Of a DNA stretch of 50,778 nucleotides, positions 23,033 through 31,433 are shown piece by piece. Under the pieces are notes generated by a model, which was given only the letters and a program-made list of their open reading frames with translations, was not told the DNA's origin and did not search any database. Origin of the DNA: a virus. Both the position numbers and the translations under genes were made by a program. How positions within the stretch are numbered: the stretch's first letter is position 1; each line of letters opens with the position of its first letter. Location: the IMG/VR virus record IMGVR_UViG_3300025892_000031, positions 1 through 50,778 of that record; one strand, written 5' to 3'.

Positions 23033-24741
23033 TATGCTAACCTCGTAAAGTTTTTATATTTTTCAAATTTAATTATATTTGTAAACTTATCAAATAAAAT
23101 ATCACCTTTGTGGGATATAATAAATGTATTCTCTTTTGTTAATGTTTTTAATATCTTAAAAAAGTCTTCGGTACCTTGACCATCTAAACTACTATCAAAT
23201 ATTTCATCTAATATTAATAGATTTGTATTTGTACTGTTCTTCATTTTAGCAATTGTACGCCATGTAAATAATAACGCAAGGTCTATTCTTAACTTTTCAC
23301 CTTCACTAAAACTGTTATAGTTAAATGTATCTCTAAATCTACTCTTTATTGTTTCATTAAACTCCTGATCTAAATGAAAGTTAACAAAGAAGTCCATAGA
23401 CTGGAGATATTTATTAATCAAATTATTCATTATAGGTAGATACTTCTTAATGATATTTGCTTTAACACCTGTATCATTTAATATCTCTCTAGCGATATCA
23501 ATATATTTTTTTTCTTCTACGGCCTTTTGTTTTTCTACATTTACTGATTTTAAGTTTTCTTCTATCTGTTTTAGTTCTTTTTGTATAACATTTGTGTTAG
23601 TATCATCATTTTCTAATTTAGAAATTTCAATGTCTAGCCTATTTGAGTGTCTATTAATTTCTGAAATAGAGGTATTAATTTTTGCAACAGATATATCTAG
23701 TTCATTAAGTTTCTTTTCTACTGCTTTATATTCTTTAATCTTTTCATTTGTTTTTCCCATTTCAGATGTTAGTTGAGATAAACCATTTTCTAGTTCAGCA
23801 ATTTTTTTCTTGCCGTCATATATCTTTGTTTGTTTAAACTTTTCATTAATAGGTTGTGTACATGTAGGACAACTGTCGTTAATTTCAAAAAACTGTACAT
23901 CTTTTTTTTCTCTATCAAGTTTGTGTTCTATTTTTGATTCTAGTTTTGTAAGTTCATTTGATTTTCTTGTGTACTTATCAGCGCCCCATATCTCTGCTTT
24001 TGTAGATATAATTTTTTCATTTAGTAATTGTAACTTTTGATTATATTCATAATTACTTTGCTCGTTTTCTTTTAGCTGTTTTTTACGAGTTTCTATATCT
24101 GTAGTATCTCTACTTTGTATTTCTTCAAAGTGTTTTTTTTGTAAATCGTACTTTTCAGTCATTAAATCATATCTATGTTTTACATCAATAACAGATTTAT
24201 TTAACTCACCTTGTTTCTGCCTTAATAGTAAATCCATGTGACTAAAAACTCTTATATCTAATATTTCTTCCACAACCTCTCGTCTATATCTGGCACGTAA
24301 ATGCATAAATGGTTCATATGAGGTAGAACCTAATATAACAACTTGACAAAAGGCTCGATAATTACATTTTAAAATATTTTGTTCTAACATATTTTGATAG
24401 TCAACATTAGAAGCATCCTGATTTAATAATTCATCATTACAATAGACTTCAAATTTATTTGGTTTTATTCCTCTTATGATTTTATATTTTTTATTACTAG
24501 TTTCAAACTCTACTTCTATCTCACAATCGTTTTGATTAATAGTGTTTACAAGTTGTTCTTTTTTAATGTCTCTAAAGGCTCTATTAAATAAAGCAAAGCA
24601 TAGAGCATCCAACATGGTAGACTTACCTGCACCATTTGTACCTATAATTAATGTTGATGGTGATTTTGCTAGATCAACTTCGATAAATTGATTACCAGTA
24701 GAAAGAAAGTTACGCCATCTTAATTTTTTAAAATATATCAT
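23032..24741 (-). CDS. 46: Recombination endonuclease subunit gp46 (Rad50-like)
   Basis: SMC/Rad50-family ATPase of the gp46/47 complex that resects DNA ends and degrades host DNA. Walker A GTNGAGKST is at 34-42; a long coiled coil runs from about 170 to 420; the zinc hook CPTC is at 291-294; the signature-like SEGEKLRIDLALL and Walker B LLILDEIFDSS follow near 490-525. Its 569 aa match T4 gp46 (560 aa). It overlaps gp47 as ATGA and the deformylase as TAATG. Confidence 0.95.
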   Translation of the reverse strand: MIYFKKLRWRNFLSTGNQFIEVDLAKSPSTLIIGTNGAGKSTMLDALCFALFNRAFRDIKKEQLVNTINQNDCEIEVEFETSNKKYKIIRGIKPNKFEVYCNDELLNQDASNVDYQNMLEQNILKCNYRAFCQVVILGSTSYEPFMHLRARYRREVVEEILDIRVFSHMDLLLRQKQGELNKSVIDVKHRYDLMTEKYDLQKKHFEEIQSRDTTDIETRKKQLKENEQSNYEYNQKLQLLNEKIISTKAEIWGADKYTRKSNELTKLESKIEHKLDREKKDVQFFEINDSCPTCTQPINEKFKQTKIYDGKKKIAELENGLSQLTSEMGKTNEKIKEYKAVEKKLNELDISVAKINTSISEINRHSNRLDIEISKLENDDTNTNVIQKELKQIEENLKSVNVEKQKAVEEKKYIDIAREILNDTGVKANIIKKYLPIMNNLINKYLQSMDFFVNFHLDQEFNETIKSRFRDTFNYNSFSEGEKLRIDLALLFTWRTIAKMKNSTNTNLLILDEIFDSSLDGQGTEDFFKILKTLTKENTFIISHKGDILFDKFTNIIKFEKYKNFTRLA

Positions 24742-25805
24742 ACGTTATTATCGTTTGCTTCTATGTAAATAGATTTTAAATATTCCTTTAGTTTAGTTCT
24801 ATTTACATCCGTTTCTAATTGATCAACATAATTGTTTAGAAAAGTAACCGTGTCTTCTCCCATATCAAGTATGTCATCTCGCACACTGGCTTTAATGTCT
24901 GAATAATCTTCTACAATATTTAAGTCATGTACTGATATTTCATTATACAATCTTTCTATGAATTTGTCAAACATGTGTTCATTGGTTTTATTTAATACAA
25001 TGAGTTTTATAAAATGATTGTGATAAGGAGTTATATCAAGGTTATTGTAGTCTTTCTTTTTATCATCATATATTATTTTTTTGTGTATAGTAACGGGATT
25101 TATAATTCTAGTTATCTCCCTAGTATCTGTATCAAATATATGAAAACCTTTAGGGTCCTGATAGTCTGACCAAGTCATCTCATATTGAGCTCCATTATAG
25201 TGAATTTGACCATCGTCTGTATGTTTATGAAAGTGTCCTGATATAACTCTTTCAAATCTTTTAAAATCTGATTTACTTAAACCGTGTTCGTTAATAACAC
25301 CATTTTGCATTTCAACACCCTTTATTTCTAAATGACCCATAACAATATCAGCCTTTGCCGTCTGTAACATATTCATGGAATGATTGTAGTTGTCATCACA
25401 TATCCAAGGTACAAATAAAATATCAGTACCGTCAAAATTTACAACTGTTGATTTTGTATAAATCCAAGGCTCATGTTTTTTATCAAATGATGTATAGAGA
25501 TTTTCTATAGCGTTTATCTCATTTGTGTTTTTAAAATATGTATCATGGTTACCAATAATAATATGAGTATCAATTTCTTCTTTATATAATCTATCCCAAA
25601 ATTGTTTTCTGAATATAGAAGCAGTTTGAAAATTTATAAACTTTCTTCTATCAACAACATCACCTAAGTGTACTAAAGTTTTAATATTATTTTCTTTTAA
25701 ATATGGAAAAAATATTTCGTCATAAAATCTTAATTGATATTTTCTAAAAGCTTCACTGTCATTACGAACACCGAAGTGTGTATCATTTAATAATGCTATT
25801 TTCAT
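24738..25805 (-). CDS. 47: Recombination endonuclease subunit gp47 (Mre11-like)
   Basis: Calcineurin-like metallophosphoesterase, nuclease partner of gp46. The metal motifs are present: NDTH (Asp8, His10), HLGDVVDRR (Asp49), IIGNHDT (Asn86, His87), VMGHLE and SGHFHKH. Its 355 aa match T4 gp47 (339 aa). The ATG overlaps the gp55 stop as TAATG, so the gp55-gp47-gp46-deformylase genes form a coupled chain behind the early promoter at 26363-26391. Confidence 0.95.
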   Translation of the reverse strand: MKIALLNDTHFGVRNDSEAFRKYQLRFYDEIFFPYLKENNIKTLVHLGDVVDRRKFINFQTASIFRKQFWDRLYKEEIDTHIIIGNHDTYFKNTNEINAIENLYTSFDKKHEPWIYTKSTVVNFDGTDILFVPWICDDNYNHSMNMLQTAKADIVMGHLEIKGVEMQNGVINEHGLSKSDFKRFERVISGHFHKHTDDGQIHYNGAQYEMTWSDYQDPKGFHIFDTDTREITRIINPVTIHKKIIYDDKKKDYNNLDITPYHNHFIKLIVLNKTNEHMFDKFIERLYNEISVHDLNIVEDYSDIKASVRDDILDMGEDTVTFLNNYVDQLETDVNRTKLKEYLKSIYIEANDNNV

Positions 25806-26356
25806 TACGAATCTAAAACGCTTGTATAGTTTCTTCTTTTTCTTTTTTTAACTTTTATTTCAGAAACTTTTGGTTGATCTTCAGTTGAGGGTCTATTTTT
25901 TCTCAAAAATTCTAAAAATTGATTTTTATAAGCGTTATTTGTATCTCCAGGTAGTGTGTCAAACTCATCTATGTTTGCTTGTTCAATTAATCTATATTTT
26001 ATATTTGTTTGTTTTTTTTCTTTTTGAATTCTTCTTATAAAAGCATAATAAATTATTTGTGTAAAATAAGCAAATGGATTATTTGATTTGTTTGGGTTAA
26101 AGTTTTTAAGGTATTGTAAGCAGTTTTCTATACCATCAGAAATCATGTCATCCTTAAAGGTGTAATTTATAAAGTTTGGTCTATAAGATAAATGATTAGC
26201 AATTTTTAAAAAACATTCACCAATATAATTTGTTACAGGTGGTGATTTTCTTCCTCTTTTTTCAGCTTTTTCACATTTAATTTTATATTCAATCATTGCT
26301 TTTAACAACTCTTTATTATCCACATAATGTTCAGGTTTCTTTTTTAATCTAGTCAT
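25805..26356 (-). CDS. 55: Late sigma factor gp55
   Basis: T4-type late sigma factor that directs host RNA polymerase to the TATAAATA box together with gp33 and the gp45 clamp. The region-2-like core is seen as INYTFKDDMISDGIENCLQY, then LKNFNPNKSNNPFAYFTQII and YYAFIRRIQKEKK, typical of sigma70 region 2; the basic tail KVKKRKRRNY follows. Its 183 aa match T4 gp55 (185 aa). The ATG lies 6 nt from a TATAAT in a consensus promoter with no Shine-Dalgarno sequence, so a leaderless early mRNA is predicted. It explains the many late boxes in this window. Confidence 0.92.
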   Translation of the reverse strand: MTRLKKKPEHYVDNKELLKAMIEYKIKCEKAEKRGRKSPPVTNYIGECFLKIANHLSYRPNFINYTFKDDMISDGIENCLQYLKNFNPNKSNNPFAYFTQIIYYAFIRRIQKEKKQTNIKYRLIEQANIDEFDTLPGDTNNAYKNQFLEFLRKNRPSTEDQPKVSEIKVKKRKRRNYTSVLDS

Positions 26357-26362
26357 AGTTTT

Positions 26363-26391
26363 ATTATATTATATATTTTTGTTTTTGTCAA
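26363..26391 (-). promoter_or_regulatory. Consensus sigma70-type promoter of gene 55
   Basis: Minus-strand TTGACA (26391-26386), 17-nt spacer, TATAAT (26368-26363), then AAAACT and the ATG at 26356. Both hexamers are perfect. Confidence 0.88.
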
Positions 26392-26395
26392 GGGT

Positions 26396-26587
26396 TTAGA
26401 TTATAAGCTCAACTACTACAGCTTCTGCTTTACCATATTCTTCATAACGTTCATTGTAGTGTTTCCATATCTTTTTTTCAAGTGTTTTTTGAGTGCCTTT
26501 ATATGTATAGTTGAGTTCACAATATTTTCTCCAATCATCACTATTATATGTAACCTTTATTCTCCATTCATCTTTATCGCTTGACAT
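26396..26587 (-). CDS. Hypothetical protein, 63 aa
   Basis: Unrecognised small protein with WRIKVTYNSDDWRKYCELNY, then TYKGTQKTLEKKIWKHYNER, and a hydrophobic end VVVELII. No signal or membrane segment. No Shine-Dalgarno sequence is visible. Upstream, two short inverted repeats (ACCCACATGGGT at 26610-26621 and GAGG...CCTC at 26629-26646) fill the 59-nt gap and might form small hairpins. It lies between the Sm-like gene and gp55. Confidence 0.6.
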   Translation of the reverse strand: MSSDKDEWRIKVTYNSDDWRKYCELNYTYKGTQKTLEKKIWKHYNERYEEYGKAEAVVVELII

Positions 26588-26646
26588 AATTTACTTTTAC
26601 TGTTATACTACCCATGTGGGTTGTTACCGAGGAGAATAGCTACCTC

Positions 26647-27174
26647 TTAATGTATCTTCTTCGAAGGCATATCTAGTAGATCAGCAATCTCTTTTATATC
26701 ATTTTTATCATTATTTAAATCGGTTTTTATTTCTTCATTATTATTAGGAGATGATCCATCTGTAGGTTCTTCTATATATTCATCTATATATTCATCTTGT
26801 TTTTCATCATCATCTATTAGGTCTCTTTCCACAAATTCAGGAAGCTGTTGTTTAGCTTCTCTTAATGAGACAACGAGATTAGCATATCTTTTTGTAAATT
26901 GTGAGGTAGCATTGCATATTGTTATTATTTTATCTATAGGTATAGTGACTATTTTCTCATCTGTAAAACCCACCCATTTGACCAATGCAATATAATCAGA
27001 AATTCCATATTTGGTAATACGAGGAACATATTTAATCAACATAGGTTCCTGCAACCTTAAAAGTTTAGAATTTTCAGGCAGTTGATCTTTATGTAGAGGA
27101 AATTTGCAACATATCTCCTCACCAGAGACAAGTCTTATTACCTTTACAGATTGTGTATCTATACGATCAATCAT
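26647..27174 (-). CDS. Sm-like protein with acidic tail, 175 aa
   Basis: Residues about 8-105 parallel the 99-aa Sm-like protein at 10709-11008: VKVIRLVSGEEI, then LQEPMLIKYVP, WVGFTDEKIVTIPIDKIITI, YANLVVSLREA. A long acidic, Asn-rich tail follows (DDDEKQDEYIDEYIEEPTDG and on). Two Sm-like genes in one phage could form mixed or separate rings. The ATG lies exactly 5 nt from a GATAAATA late box that overlaps the uvsW stop, so this copy may be late and leaderless, whereas the other sits in the early replication region. RNA binding is inference. Confidence 0.7.
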   Translation of the reverse strand: MIDRIDTQSVKVIRLVSGEEICCKFPLHKDQLPENSKLLRLQEPMLIKYVPRITKYGISDYIALVKWVGFTDEKIVTIPIDKIITICNATSQFTKRYANLVVSLREAKQQLPEFVERDLIDDDEKQDEYIDEYIEEPTDGSSPNNNEEIKTDLNNDKNDIKEIADLLDMPSKKIH

Positions 27175-27178
27175 ATTA

Positions 27179-28648
27179 CTATTTATCTTTTAAAAATATA
27201 CTATGTATTTCATAGTCAAAGCCTTCTCTATTGTAGATGTTAACTCTTTCCTGAAAGTGTGTTAATGTGAAGTTCTTTTTATCTTTATATGTAAGGTCAT
27301 CTGAAATATCATAGACTGTGGCAGACTGTTTCTTATCACCGACACGTAGCCCACGACCAATACTTTGCAATACTCTTATAGGGCTCTTACTAGGGCTACT
27401 AAAAATAATGTTGTGTAAATTACGAATATTGATACCAGTGCTGAACGTCCCGAAAGAAGCGATAATAATTGCGTTGTCAGACTTCTCTGTGATTTCTCTA
27501 ATTTTTTCTCTATCATTTGTTTCAGTTCCACCATAAACGAAAAATACTTTTCGTTTTGCTTCTGCCTTTTCTTTAATTAAGTTATATAAAACCTCACCGT
27601 GCTTTTCAACTAATTGAAATAAACATAAAGTATTGCCATTGAGAGCTAAAGCTAGATTTCGTATGTATTTATTACGAGAAGAATTTTGAGTGAGGTATTC
27701 CAGTTCTTCAAAGTATTTGACATCATATACTTTTTTAGCTTCTGTTTCAGGATACTTTAAATTTAGACATTTAATTTTTAGATTTGCAAGTTGTTTTCTC
27801 TCAATTAACTCTGCTGTAGATACAACTTTGTTGACCATGCCAAAGAGACCTGTCAATACTAACTTGTGTGTTTTACTATCATCTAACGTACCTGTAAGAC
27901 CTATTCTGTATTTACAATCTGTTAATTTGGTCATTATCTTTGTCAATGATACAGCCTTAAACAAGTGTGCCTCATCACCTATAACTGCACCATAGTCTTC
28001 AAAAAATTGTTTAGGCATTTTGTATAGCGATTGCCATGTTGATATAACTATACGTTTATCTTCGTCTATATCGTAGCCATGATATTTTCTACTGACATTT
28101 GTTTCTACATCATAACCGTAATCTTTAAAATCTTTGTATAATTGTTCCACTAGTGATGTTGTTGGTACAATGATTAGAATATTGTTGTCAATTACATTTA
28201 AGTAGTGTCGGACTAACATGTATATGATAAGTGATTTACCAGAGGCAGTAGGCGATAAAATTAGTCCTCTGTCATATTTTAAAGCAAATTTAAATGCGTT
28301 TATCTGATAATCTCTCGGTTTGATAGACAGATCATACTCATCAATCATACCGTCTATATCGGCGGCTGTGACACTCCTATGTGTCAAAATATCACTAGAT
28401 TCAACTATATGTATGTTTTTCTTCTTACACCAGTCTTTTAAGTATGGATATAATCCTACATATACTTTACCTGATGCATATGAATATAGTCTTATTTTTC
28501 CGTCCCACACTCTATTACGAAACTGTGGTGTAAATTTATATCCAGGTACTTCAAATGAGAAGTAATCTGATAATTCTCTACGAATAGCGGCATCAGCGTC
28601 AATCTGAATATATACGTCATTGAGTTTATCAACGATAATATTTTGCAT
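27179..28648 (-). CDS. uvsW: UvsW-like DNA/RNA helicase
   Basis: Superfamily 2 helicase that in T4 unwinds R-loops and branched DNA, shifting replication from origin- to recombination-dependent mode. PRDYQINAF (Q-like motif), Walker A SPTASGKS at 132-139, DEAH at 225-228, LTGTL, and the C-terminal QSIGRGLRVGDKK motif VI are all present. Its 489 aa are shorter than T4 UvsW (587 aa). It lies 1 nt downstream of uvsY in the T4-like uvsY/uvsW pairing. Confidence 0.93.
   Translation of the reverse strand: MQNIIVDKLNDVYIQIDADAAIRRELSDYFSFEVPGYKFTPQFRNRVWDGKIRLYSYASGKVYVGLYPYLKDWCKKKNIHIVESSDILTHRSVTAADIDGMIDEYDLSIKPRDYQINAFKFALKYDRGLILSPTASGKSLIIYMLVRHYLNVIDNNILIIVPTTSLVEQLYKDFKDYGYDVETNVSRKYHGYDIDEDKRIVISTWQSLYKMPKQFFEDYGAVIGDEAHLFKAVSLTKIMTKLTDCKYRIGLTGTLDDSKTHKLVLTGLFGMVNKVVSTAELIERKQLANLKIKCLNLKYPETEAKKVYDVKYFEELEYLTQNSSRNKYIRNLALALNGNTLCLFQLVEKHGEVLYNLIKEKAEAKRKVFFVYGGTETNDREKIREITEKSDNAIIIASFGTFSTGINIRNLHNIIFSSPSKSPIRVLQSIGRGLRVGDKKQSATVYDISDDLTYKDKKNFTLTHFQERVNIYNREGFDYEIHSIFLKDK
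27180..27187 (-). promoter_or_regulatory. Late promoter box 5 nt before ATG
   Basis: Minus-strand GATAAATA overlaps the uvsW stop codon region; GTAAT separates it from the ATG at 27174. Confidence 0.5.
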
Positions 28649-28649
28649 A

Positions 28650-29078
28650 TTATATAATGCCAGAAGTAAACTTTTTCCAGTCTATAGCATTTTTAATTTG
28701 AAAACCACGATTAGAAATAATCTTAACTGTTTTATCTAGGTAGTCAACGATACTTTGTATATAAGTTACTTTTTGTTCCAACTTAATAAGTTCATCATCT
28801 GATTTAAGATATTTGTCAACATCTTGTTTTAATATTTTTAGATTAAATGGTTTTACTTGATACACACTTGGGTCTGCCTTGCCTGTATAGTATTCCCATT
28901 TATCTCTTGTTAATCTGGCCAAATCTTGTTCAGCTTTCTTTAATAGATTAGTATATTGATTATGAAACTTCATATACTTGTTATGTAGTTGTGGTGTTTT
29001 TAATGATTCTAAATCAAGTTCAGTATCATTTATTTTTAGGTCTTTGTCGGCGAGTGCCTGCAGCTCATCAAAGGTCAT
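28650..29078 (-). CDS. uvsY: UvsY recombination mediator
   Basis: Loads UvsX onto single-stranded DNA coated with gp32. The central RDKWEYYTGKADPSVYQVKP parallels the LDYYSGRGDGDEFSMDRYEK region of T4 UvsY, and the end IISNRGFQIKNAIDWKKF parallels AIKSRGFAIKHIQDMRAF. Its 142 aa match T4 (137 aa). TGGAGAT precedes the ATG. An ACTAAATA late-like box lies 25 nt upstream at 29104-29111. Confidence 0.93.
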   Translation of the reverse strand: MTFDELQALADKDLKINDTELDLESLKTPQLHNKYMKFHNQYTNLLKKAEQDLARLTRDKWEYYTGKADPSVYQVKPFNLKILKQDVDKYLKSDDELIKLEQKVTYIQSIVDYLDKTVKIISNRGFQIKNAIDWKKFTSGII

Positions 29079-29103
29079 AATATCTCCATTATATTGTTTT
29101 AAT

Positions 29104-29111
29104 TATTTAGT
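29104..29111 (-). promoter_or_regulatory. Late-like box (CTAAATA variant) before uvsY
   Basis: Minus-strand ACTAAATA, 25 nt upstream of the uvsY ATG with GGAG between. The CTAAATA form also occurs at 45979-45986 and 48361-48368, each time in an intergenic gap. Confidence 0.35.
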
Positions 29112-29117
29112 TTATAA

Positions 29118-29744
29118 TTAAGTAGTGGTTTCTGTAGTAATACTGTCGCCAATACCAGCAAACTCGTATATACTATATTCAAATGTTACAGTTGCTGTGA
29201 GATAATCCACATCTGTAGCTTGTTGATTATAATCTAAACTAGATAGTGATGTTGGATATAAATTTCTAAATCTGACTTCTATATTTGAATTATTCTTACT
29301 TGTTAATATAAACAAAGTTGCATCTGAATATAAACCACCATCATCCTGTACAGCTTTATTTACTTTACCTAATTCATCATTTGTGCCTACGTTTTGAGTT
29401 GTGGGAAATCTATCTGTACCTGCACCTTGTAATGTACCAAATTGACTATAATCTTTAGGAAAACCAACACCAGTTAACCAACCATGTATTTCTCTATAAT
29501 TTTCTAAATTTTCATCTACCAAAAATGATACAGATAATGCTTCATATTGAAGTCTATCACCTGGTAAAGGTATATCCTTTAAAGGTGTAATTTGTTCAGC
29601 CGTACCTAAACTAAGACCAGGTACATTTGCAGCTGTACAAAAATATTCTACCTTGGGAAGTTTAATTATACTAAATTTAAACTGCGTGGGTGACGCATAG
29701 TCTAATTTAGTTGGTTGTCTGTTAATTGAGTTTATAGTAGTCAT
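29118..29744 (-). CDS. Tail-tube-like virion protein, 208 aa
   Basis: The pattern QFKFSIIKLPKVEYFCTAAN, then VPGLSLGTAEQITPL, PLPGDRLQYEALSVSFLVDE, NLENYREIHGWL parallels gp19 (SFLCTSTSLPGMSVTEVPIP, FRGRELYVSGDRTF, ...RNAYERWLNG), so this is probably a gp19-fold protein such as a tail terminator, adaptor or tube cap. Its place between gp23 and uvsY might correspond to gp3 in related marine phages (recalled, unsure). The ATG is 5 nt after a GATAAATA late box, without Shine-Dalgarno sequence. Confidence 0.75.
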   Translation of the reverse strand: MTTINSINRQPTKLDYASPTQFKFSIIKLPKVEYFCTAANVPGLSLGTAEQITPLKDIPLPGDRLQYEALSVSFLVDENLENYREIHGWLTGVGFPKDYSQFGTLQGAGTDRFPTTQNVGTNDELGKVNKAVQDDGGLYSDATLFILTSKNNSNIEVRFRNLYPTSLSSLDYNQQATDVDYLTATVTFEYSIYEFAGIGDSITTETTT

Positions 29745-29748
29745 ACTA

Positions 29749-29982
29749 CTATTTATCTGTTTCCTTATCTACTTCTTGCCACTCTTTTTCAGTAGATTTA
29801 TTTTCAAGTTGTTTTTCAGGCTCAGTTAATACGTTGTCTTTTTGTTGTACCTTTTCAATTTTTTTTTCTAATTCATCTAATATATTGGGTTCTGAATTTA
29901 AGTATTTTAATCCATGTGCAACTAGTGTAAGAAAGGCACCTACTACGAGTATGCCTAAAAGTTCTTTAAATGGTGTTTTCAT
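29749..29982 (-). CDS. Single-pass membrane protein with coiled-coil tail, 77 aa
   Basis: One hydrophobic segment (LLGILVVGAFLTLVAHGL, about 8-25) follows a short basic start, then a charged coiled-coil-like tail (LDELEKKIEKVQQK ... KQLENKSTEKEW). N-in/C-out topology with a periplasmic coiled coil would resemble small lysis or spanin-type components, but no lipobox or second partner is seen, so that is only a possibility. It follows the gp23 terminator and has a perfect TATAAATA box exactly 5 nt before its ATG, so it is a late, leaderless candidate. Confidence 0.65.
   Translation of the reverse strand: MKTPFKELLGILVVGAFLTLVAHGLKYLNSEPNILDELEKKIEKVQQKDNVLTEPEKQLENKSTEKEWQEVDKETDK
29750..29757 (-). 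promoter_or_regulatory. Late promoter box 5 nt before ATG
   Basis: Minus-strand GATAAATA, GTAGT, then ATG 29744. The box overlaps the stop codon of the 77-aa gene. Confidence 0.5.
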
Positions 29983-29987
29983 ACTTT

Positions 29988-29995
29988 TATTTATA
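29988..29995 (-). promoter_or_regulatory. T4-type late promoter box 5 nt before ATG
   Basis: Minus-strand TATAAATA, AAAGT, then ATG 29982. It directly follows the gp23 terminator, so the 77-aa gene is insulated from gp23 transcription and given its own start. Confidence 0.75.
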
Positions 29996-30003
29996 AGACC
30001 AAA

Positions 30004-30035
30004 AAAAAGGGGTGACTTTTACATCACCCCTTTTT
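30004..30035 (-). terminator. Strong intrinsic terminator after gp23
   Basis: GGGGTGA/TCACCCC stem with 8-nt loop, extended by A-T pairs, followed by eight T on the minus strand; A-rich on the other side, so it could act in both directions. It lies 22 nt after the gp23 stop. Confidence 0.92.
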
Positions 30036-30056
30036 AAATATTGTAATAAACAAATA

Positions 30057-31433
30057 TTACATAATGTTCGCAACTTGAACACGTCTGTAGTATCTGTTTG
30101 AGTTGATTGCACCAACACCATCAGCAGTGATTGAACCACTTGCAGAAGCACCAGCAAAAGGGTTCGCAACTAGACCATATCTAGTTTTGAATCCAATTTT
30201 TGGTTGGAATGAATCTTGGCCAACTGCTCTTACCATTTGTAGTGGTACATATGGGCAGTAGAATAAACCAGAGTCATACGGTGAAGTTCCTTTGTAACCA
30301 ACAACATAGTATTGTTTAGCAGGTGATGCATTTGAAGCTAAATTAGCAGCATATGGATCAATGTAAACTTTGTACTTACCGTTTAAAACACCAGCAAAAG
30401 TATTACCAGTATCATCAACGTTTAGGTTGTTGTTTAACGCAGGAGTGTAATCTAACACACCAGCCATTTGCAATGCACTAGCAACATCTGAAGAACAGAT
30501 AATAATATTACCTTTTCCTCTTCTTGTTCTTTGTGCGATTGTATTTGCATCTCTCTCAACTTGGAACATTAGTCCTTTGAATCTTTCAACAGACCATCTT
30601 CCATTTGAGTCAGTATCTAAATCAAAGATACCAGCAGTTGTTGTGTTGATTGCAGCGTTAGCATTATCGTTATCAGCAGCACCTGCTTCAGCAGTTCTGT
30701 AAACTGTTCTTACAACTTCTCTATTGATTTCAGCTAAGATTTCAGCAGATAAGATGTTTGATAATTCAGTTTCAGCGTCTAAACCATGAATTGCTTTTAA
30801 ATCTTGAGCAAGTTCCATAGTGTATTCTGCTTTAAGAGCTCTTGACTTAGCAGTAACAGTTGATTTCTCAATTGAGAAAGCCATTTCAGCAAAAGAGTTA
30901 CCAGAGGCATCTCCTAAAGCTTCAGCAGCTGCTGTAGTCATACCAGTACCAGTTGTGTAACCAGTTGAAGTACCGATTGAGTCATTAAGTACAGCTGGGT
31001 TTTCGCCAGACTGTGCTGTTGATGAGAATCCATCTACAGATGAACCAGCGGCATTTCTACCACTGAAATCTGTATCAGCTTCGTCAAAAAGAGCTTCAGA
31101 ACCTGATTGACTTGCATATCTGCTTCTCATAGCAAATATCAAACCAGTTGGTCCTGACATAGGTTGTACACCAGCAATATCGTAAGCGATAAGGTTTGGC
31201 ATAGCTCTTCTAACTAGACTAATTAAAATAGGATTCCAATTTTGTATTGAAGAACCTGTTGCATTAGTAGGAGCTGCTTCGTTTAAAAACTGGGCATCTT
31301 CTTTTAACGCTTTTTCCTGGTTCTCTAATACCATTGAAGTAACGGCTCTTTTGTAACTATCCTTGACCTCTGGAAGATCAGGATGATCCAAAACGGGCTG
31401 CCACTTTTGTTGTATTGATTCAGATAAAAACAT
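30057..31433 (-). CDS. 23: Major capsid protein gp23
   Basis: HK97-fold major head protein. The order after gp21-gp22 and many T4-like segments identify it: QKWQPVLDHPDLPEV, then SLVRRAMPNLIAYDIAGVQP, MSGPTGLIFAMRSRY, and the C-terminal YVPLQMVRAVGQDSFQPKIG, FKTRYGLVANPF. A gp21 cleavage site of the form L-x-E|A is visible at LNE|A (residues 50-53), giving a mature start at Ala53. Its 458 aa are shorter than T4 gp23 (521 aa). AAGGAGAGA lies upstream, preceded by a 9-bp hairpin and an 18-bp palindrome; a strong terminator follows. Confidence 0.97.
   Translation of the reverse strand: MFLSESIQQKWQPVLDHPDLPEVKDSYKRAVTSMVLENQEKALKEDAQFLNEAAPTNATGSSIQNWNPILISLVRRAMPNLIAYDIAGVQPMSGPTGLIFAMRSRYASQSGSEALFDEADTDFSGRNAAGSSVDGFSSTAQSGENPAVLNDSIGTSTGYTTGTGMTTAAAEALGDASGNSFAEMAFSIEKSTVTAKSRALKAEYTMELAQDLKAIHGLDAETELSNILSAEILAEINREVVRTVYRTAEAGAADNDNANAAINTTTAGIFDLDTDSNGRWSVERFKGLMFQVERDANTIAQRTRRGKGNIIICSSDVASALQMAGVLDYTPALNNNLNVDDTGNTFAGVLNGKYKVYIDPYAANLASNASPAKQYYVVGYKGTSPYDSGLFYCPYVPLQMVRAVGQDSFQPKIGFKTRYGLVANPFAGASASGSITADGVGAINSNRYYRRVQVANIM

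Noticed and set aside
26588-26646. Possible riboswitch before the 63-aa gene
   Set aside because: Only two 4-bp hairpins can be drawn and no known aptamer core is recognisable, so I list them only as small inverted repeats.
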